A stretch of 6,734 nt of DNA, from NCBI GenBank assembly GCA_027011425.1, contig JALUZX010000647.1, forward strand, positions 1 to 6,734, written 5' to 3'. Below the pieces are notes generated by a model. It was not told where the DNA came from and searched no databases. It was given only the letters and a program-made list of their open reading frames with translations. Of this stretch, positions 5,568 through 6,734 are shown one piece after another (within the stretch, counting starts at the first letter, position 1; the number at the start of each line of letters is the position of its first letter). Position numbers and translations under genes: made by a program. This DNA comes from Planctomycetota bacterium. GTDB taxonomy: Bacteria > Planctomycetota > UBA1135 > JALUZX01.

Positions 5568-6734
5568 TCAGAAACGGAAAGGCAAAACCATGGACCGAAC
5601 CTCCGGCCTTGGGGTGGACGGGGTCAACTCCCCGAAAGACATGGGGACCGAAGGGTTCGTCGGGTTGAAGGAGAGGTTGAAAAGGATGTCGAACATCACG
5701 TAGGGCCTCCCCAAGTATCCTCCTTTGCCGTCGTCCCAGAACTTCTCCCTGGCCGAGGGATTCTCCAGGTCGTAGGCGAATCCCTTGGCGGGATACCGGG
5801 CGATGGGGTTCCCGTCCTTGTCGAAACCGGCGCAGGCCGCGAAGCCGAAGCGGACGTTCACCTTGGGCGAAGAATCCTTCCCGCTTACGCGCAGAGGGAA
5901 GCCGTTGGTTCCGGCGGTCCAGATGTCGAAATACTTGGCCACGACACGGAACTCGTTGCCCGCGAAGGAGGCGGTGAACGCCGCCCCTCCCTGGGCGGAG
6001 AGATAGACCTTCTTGTCCGTATTCCCCATGACGAGCCACTCACCGAGGACGTTGGCTCCGCCCTGGAGGACCTGGAGCCGGGCCCCCTTGAGGGAGTTGG
6101 TCTCCCCCAGTCCGCCCTTGGCGTATTCCACGACGTGGAAGGCGGACCCTTTGCCGGCCGGGAGGGCCTTGGAGACAACGCCCGTGACGATCACGGGGAA
6201 GTAGAACCATCCCGTGGCCTTCCCGGGTGCGGTGACGGAAGAACGGTAGTCCACGTATCCGGCCTGGGAACCCGACTTGTGGATGCCCGCGAACCTGTAT
6301 TCGGGCCCACGCTTACCTCCGGTGAGGCCGGGGTCCAGATACCTGGGCCAGGCGGAGTTCTTGGTCTGCCGCACCGTGGCGCCCGTGAAAATCCACCGGG
6401 AACGGGCCCTGGAGAGGAACCCGAAGGTTGAGGGAAGCCGGATGGGCTCGGGCCGGATCTGCCCCTTGGGGATGACGATGTTGTTCACCGGGTCGGGCGC
6501 GAAGAGTTCCACCAGCCCCATCCCGCCGAAGCCGCCCCGGTTGGGCCGGCCGGCGTTCCTTCTGGGGTATTTGCTGGAATAACCGCCGCCGCCGCCGTAG
6601 GTCCCCGTGGTGCCCACCCCGCCGTCGGCTGAGATGGGGAAGAAACCGCTGTTGATGGAAGCCTGGTCCTTGGCCTGGACTTCGATCTTCTGGGCGGACA
6701 TGAGGATCACCGTTCCCCCCGAGCCGCCGGCACC
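5568..6734 (-). CDS. C-terminal part of a Gly-rich exported protein (5' end beyond window)
   Basis: The frame is open from the right edge (codon 6734-6732) to TGA at 5570-5568, giving 388 visible residues. There is a GTG at 6710, but the eight codons before it (Gly/Ala/Ser-rich) continue the same composition and no Shine-Dalgarno precedes the GTG. I therefore read it as an internal Val codon. The visible part begins Gly-rich with a beta-strand repeat look ('GAGGSGGTVILMSAQKIEV'), then a second Gly-rich patch with five consecutive glycines at about residues 45-52. The remaining ~300 residues form a beta-rich domain with few charged clusters and one cysteine ('FAACAGF'). The chain ends 'VRSMVLPFRF', an aromatic C-terminus. 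The style matches the Gly-rich end of the lipoprotein cut at the left edge, so I infer a paralogue, or the same gene if the sequence is circular. The role is probably at the cell surface; no enzyme motif is seen. Confidence 0.88.
   Translation of the reverse strand, partial: GAGGSGGTVILMSAQKIEVQAKDQASINSGFFPISADGGVGTTGTYGGGGGYSSKYPRRNAGRPNRGGFGGMGLVELFAPDPVNNIVIPKGQIRPEPIRLPSTFGFLSRARSRWIFTGATVRQTKNSAWPRYLDPGLTGGKRGPEYRFAGIHKSGSQAGYVDYRSSVTAPGKATGWFYFPVIVTGVVSKALPAGKGSAFHVVEYAKGGLGETNSLKGARLQVLQGGANVLGEWLVMGNTDKKVYLSAQGGAAFTASFAGNEFRVVAKYFDIWTAGTNGFPLRVSGKDSSPKVNVRFGFAACAGFDKDGNPIARYPAKGFAYDLENPSAREKFWDDGKGGYLGRPYVMFDILFNLSFNPTNPSVPMSFGELTPSTPRPEVRSMVLPFRF
6583..6597 (-). repeat. Short GGC tract encoding glycines
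   Basis: On the coding strand a CGG/GGC trinucleotide run encodes Gly5 (four GGC then GGT) flanked by tyrosines. It sits in the Gly-rich part of the right-hand gene. It mirrors the (GGC)6 tract at the left edge and could vary in length without breaking the frame. Confidence 0.7.

Noticed and set aside
5404..6039. 211-codon minus-strand frame spanning the 160-bp spacer
   Set aside because: Its product is Arg/Gly-rich and domain-less, and it overlaps the right-hand gene in a different frame. The spacer part contains the hairpin and Shine-Dalgarno site instead.
6708..6710. GTG as the true start of the right-hand gene
   Set aside because: The frame stays open to the window edge, and the upstream codons continue the Gly-rich pattern. 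No ribosome binding site or signal peptide follows the GTG.

Overview
The window (about 6.7 kb, GC-rich) is filled on the minus strand by three exported-protein genes read right to left. I see no credible gene on the plus strand and no tRNA, rRNA, CRISPR array or insertion sequence. GC-rich codon use, long secreted lipoprotein-like products, bacterial Ig-like (Big_5/SbsA-type) segments, and glycine-rich beta-helix-like segments suggest an environmental, didermic, high-GC bacterium. Planctomycetota or Myxococcota-like lineages carry many proteins of this style. That placement rests on remembered protein style only, because no phylogenetic marker is present.

Layout, in the direction of transcription. 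(1) 6734-5568: the 3' part (388 codons plus stop) of a gene whose start lies beyond the right edge. It begins inside a glycine-rich, beta-helix-like region and ends in a beta-rich C-terminal domain. (2) 5567-5408: a 160-bp spacer holding a perfect C7/G7 hairpin, an overlapping G-quadruplex motif, two weaker hairpins and a very strong Shine-Dalgarno site. (3) 5407-1889: a complete 1172-residue putative lipoprotein with two Ig-like segments and a large unrecognised C-terminal half carrying four cysteines. (4) 1888-1816: a 73-bp spacer with a compact symmetrical hairpin just upstream of the next ribosome binding site. (5) 1815-1: the first 605 codons of another putative lipoprotein with two Ig-like segments, a beta-helix entry motif and a long glycine-rich region that runs off the left edge.

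The spacing and common strand suggest a co-transcribed set of cell-surface or envelope proteins. The protein cut at the left edge stops in the same kind of Gly-rich segment in which the protein cut at the right edge begins, and the two partial frames are in phase if the ends are joined. Either the window lies between two tandem paralogues, or the sequence is (or was assembled as) a circle carrying just two genes. This is the most informative point to test. No enzyme, defence system or mobility gene is visible, and no molecular function beyond surface exposure or adhesion-like architecture can be supported.
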